From: Rhodospirillales bacterium RIFCSPLOWO2_12_FULL_67_15
GTDB taxonomy: Bacteria > Pseudomonadota > Alphaproteobacteria > Rhodospirillales > 2-12-FULL-67-15
Direction: 5' to 3'
Length of the DNA: 8,624 bases
Assembly (NCBI GenBank): GCA_001830475.1
Contig: MIAC01000037.1
Coordinates: 9,071 to 17,694 of the forward strand
Shown here in pieces: positions 7,139 to 8,624 of this stretch. Position numbers and translations under genes: made by a program. The first letter of the stretch is position 1. The number at the start of each line of letters is the position of its first letter. The notes under the pieces were generated by a model. It had not been told where the DNA came from, did not search any database, and saw only the letters and a program-made list of their open reading frames with translations.

Positions 7139-7150
7139 CAAAAGAGGCAA
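7123..7150 (-). promoter_or_regulatory. Putative sigma-70-type promoter of gltI
   Basis: On the minus strand TTGCCT (7150-7145) and TAGGCT (7128-7123) are 16 bases apart, in the gap between the aminotransferase stop and gltI. A perfect dyad TTGCC-N6-GGCAA (7135-7150) covers the -35 and spacer and is a candidate regulator site. The -10 block is identical to that upstream of aapJ. Promoter activity is inferred. Confidence 0.5.
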
Positions 7151-7186
7151 CGGAAAACTCGTCCTCGTTCCGGGCCAATCTCGCCG

Positions 7187-8578
7187 TCATTCGGCGGCGC
7201 GGCGGCCCTTGCTCTCGGCCAAGGAACTGGACGAGGAGAAATCCACGTCCTTGGGATGGCCCTCGAGCGAGCGCCGGATCGCCGTATCCAGCCGGCCGAC
7301 GATGTCGTCGATCTCGGCTTCGGTGATGATCAAGGGCGGAGAGACCCGCATGAAATTCTTGACGCAGATCGCAGCCACGCCTTCGAGCAGGACATTGTAG
7401 CGGATGCGCTCGCCCATCGCCGGGTCGGGGGTTTTGGATTTCTTGTCGGTGACGATGTCGAGCATCTGGTAGAGGCCCATGCCGCGAATGTCGCCGACGC
7501 ATTCGTGGCGATCGCGCAAGCCTTCGAGTTTCCGGCGCAAGATCGCGCCGAGCTTTTCCGATCGCTCGGCGAGGCGGTCGCGCAACACGATCTGGATCGT
7601 CTTGTGTGCCGCCGCGCACGCCAGCGGATCGCCCGGATAGGTTCCCGACCACGGCAATCCCAGCTTGCCGGCGACTTCGTCGGCGATCTCCCGGGTGGTG
7701 ACGGTGCCGCAGACGGCGAATCCGGCCGACATGCCTTTGCCGAACGTCACGATGTCGGGCGCCGTATCGGTATGCTCGAAGGCCCAGAACTTGCCCGTTC
7801 GCGCCGGCGCCAGCTGCATCTCGTCGAGAATCAACAAGGCGCCCCAGCGCCGCGCCAATTCCTTCATCCGCGGCAGCCATTCCTTGGGCGGCACGATCAT
7901 TCCGCCCGGAACCAGGATCGGTTCGGCGATCACCCCGGCGACCTCCTTGGTGGTGAGGTACTCCATCAGGTCTTCGCTGGTCTTGAGGCATTTCACGTCG
8001 CACCCCGGATAGGCGAGGTTGACCGGGCAGCGGTAGCAGAAGGGGGGCAAGATGGCGTTCGCCCGCGCCGGCATCATCAGCGGCCCCAGCCCCTTGCGCC
8101 GGCCGCCGCCGACGGTGGTCACCGCCTCGACCGCGAGCGAGCCGCCGTGCAGGCCGCGAATGACGGAGACGATGTCGAACTTGCCGGTCTTGGCGATCGC
8201 CATGCGCATGCCGATCTCGTTCGCCTCCGATCCGGTGACGGCGAAATTCACGAGCTTGAGACCCGCTGGAAGAGTGCTGCCGATCAGCTCGGCGAGTTCG
8301 ATCGCCCACGGATTCGAATACCACGACGATTCGTGCACCATCAGCCCGGCCACCTCGCGGATGACCTCGGTGACTTCCGGGTGCGAGTGGCCGAGCGGCA
8401 GCGACATCATGCCCGAATTCAGGTCGTAGTATTCCTTGCCGTCCACGTCGGCGATCTTGGTGCCGCGCCCGGAACGGAAGATGATCTTCGGATGATAACG
8501 CCAGCCGAGGACGGCGCGGCCGTCGCGGTCCATCCAATCCTTGTGGGTGGCGGAAAAATCGAAGGCCTTATCGGTCAT
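7187..8578 (-). CDS. Class-III PLP aminotransferase, dialkylglycine-decarboxylase-like
   Basis: A fold-type I PLP enzyme of the class-III aminotransferase family, 463 residues, cytoplasmic (no signal peptide). TGSEAN (115-120) binds the cofactor phosphate, LILDEMQ (249-255) supplies Asp252 for the PLP ring nitrogen, and TFGKGMSAG (278-286) carries the Schiff-base Lys281. SGMMSLPLGHSHPE (55-68), AEPIL-GG (218-226), CVGDIRGMGL (360-369) and RVSPPL (411-416) recall 2,2-dialkylglycine decarboxylase. However, residues I remember as important for its decarboxylation appear replaced: Gln52 by Met57, Trp138 by Leu143, Ser215 by Pro224. A plain transaminase is therefore as likely. A C-X2-C-X8-C-X3-C cluster (Cys181, 184, 193, 197) sits in mid-protein, and the C-terminus has an odd SSSSS run. 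The substrate is unknown. The gene ends about 115 bases before gltI and may or may not be co-transcribed with it; GGGGAG lies 11 bases before the ATG. Confidence 0.88.
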   Translation of the reverse strand: MTDKAFDFSATHKDWMDRDGRAVLGWRYHPKIIFRSGRGTKIADVDGKEYYDLNSGMMSLPLGHSHPEVTEVIREVAGLMVHESSWYSNPWAIELAELIGSTLPAGLKLVNFAVTGSEANEIGMRMAIAKTGKFDIVSVIRGLHGGSLAVEAVTTVGGGRRKGLGPLMMPARANAILPPFCYRCPVNLAYPGCDVKCLKTSEDLMEYLTTKEVAGVIAEPILVPGGMIVPPKEWLPRMKELARRWGALLILDEMQLAPARTGKFWAFEHTDTAPDIVTFGKGMSAGFAVCGTVTTREIADEVAGKLGLPWSGTYPGDPLACAAAHKTIQIVLRDRLAERSEKLGAILRRKLEGLRDRHECVGDIRGMGLYQMLDIVTDKKSKTPDPAMGERIRYNVLLEGVAAICVKNFMRVSPPLIITEAEIDDIVGRLDTAIRRSLEGHPKDVDFSSSSSLAESKGRRAAE

Positions 8579-8604
8579 GCGCCTGCTGTCTCCCCGATTC
8601 CCGC

Positions 8605-8621
8605 GCGAACCCGGCGTTCGC
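8605..8621. promoter_or_regulatory. Inverted repeat upstream of the aminotransferase gene
   Basis: GCGAAC-N5-GTTCGC, a perfect 6-bp dyad about 26 bases before the aminotransferase ATG at the right edge of the window. It could be an operator or simply the 3' end of a preceding gene that cannot be seen. Short arms in high-G+C DNA make chance plausible. Confidence 0.2.
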
Positions 8622-8624
8622 CGA

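Noticed and set aside
7131..7150. Sigma-54 promoter suggested by TGGCA before gltI
   Set aside because: The GG of TGGCA is not followed by GC at the required 10-base spacing, and the aapJ leader shows no such pattern.
7068..8537. Minus-strand open frame of 489 codons in another frame over the aminotransferase
   Set aside because: Arg-rich, low-complexity translation without motifs, while the overlapping frame gives an intact class-III aminotransferase.

Overview
The window is an ordinary-looking chromosomal metabolic region from a high-G+C alphaproteobacterium. The AapJQMP-type general amino-acid permease genes, the codon use and the gene order fit Rhodospirillales or Hyphomicrobiales-like organisms; that placement is inferred, and nothing in the window names a species. 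All genes lie on the minus strand, so transcription runs from high to low coordinates. There are no RNA genes, CRISPR arrays, insertion sequences or phage genes, and no gene-free stretch longer than about 160 bases.

In transcription order: (1) 8578-7187, a class-III PLP aminotransferase resembling 2,2-dialkylglycine decarboxylase in overall sequence. (2) 7071-3260, a tight operon for a GltIJKL-type glutamate/aspartate ABC importer (binding protein, two permeases, ATPase), ending in a two-cysteine aspartate/glutamate racemase that overlaps the ATPase gene. (3) 3103-1, an AapJQMP/BztABCD-type general amino-acid importer: binding protein, first permease and the first 260 codons of the second permease. 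The rest of aapM, and presumably aapP, lie beyond the left edge.

The two importers are laid out alike. Each binding-protein gene follows a leader with the same putative promoter core: a shared CTAGGCTGAAGC block exactly 46 nt from the start codon, a shared CAATAAAC 13 nt from the start, then a GGGAG-type ribosome binding site. Each binding-protein gene is also followed by a strong G+C-rich hairpin before the first permease gene; the one after gltI has a T-run and looks like a leaky terminator. Both features suggest common control and production of excess binding protein over membrane subunits.

As a working model (inference), the locus imports acidic and other polar amino acids, interconverts D- and L-aspartate/glutamate with the racemase, and uses the aminotransferase to move amino groups or handle an unusual amino acid. 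I see no clearly undescribed system. The most useful leads are the duplicated promoter/leader, the intercistronic hairpins, the coupled racemase, and the aminotransferase, which appears to lack the decarboxylase-specific active-site residues of its closest recognisable relative.
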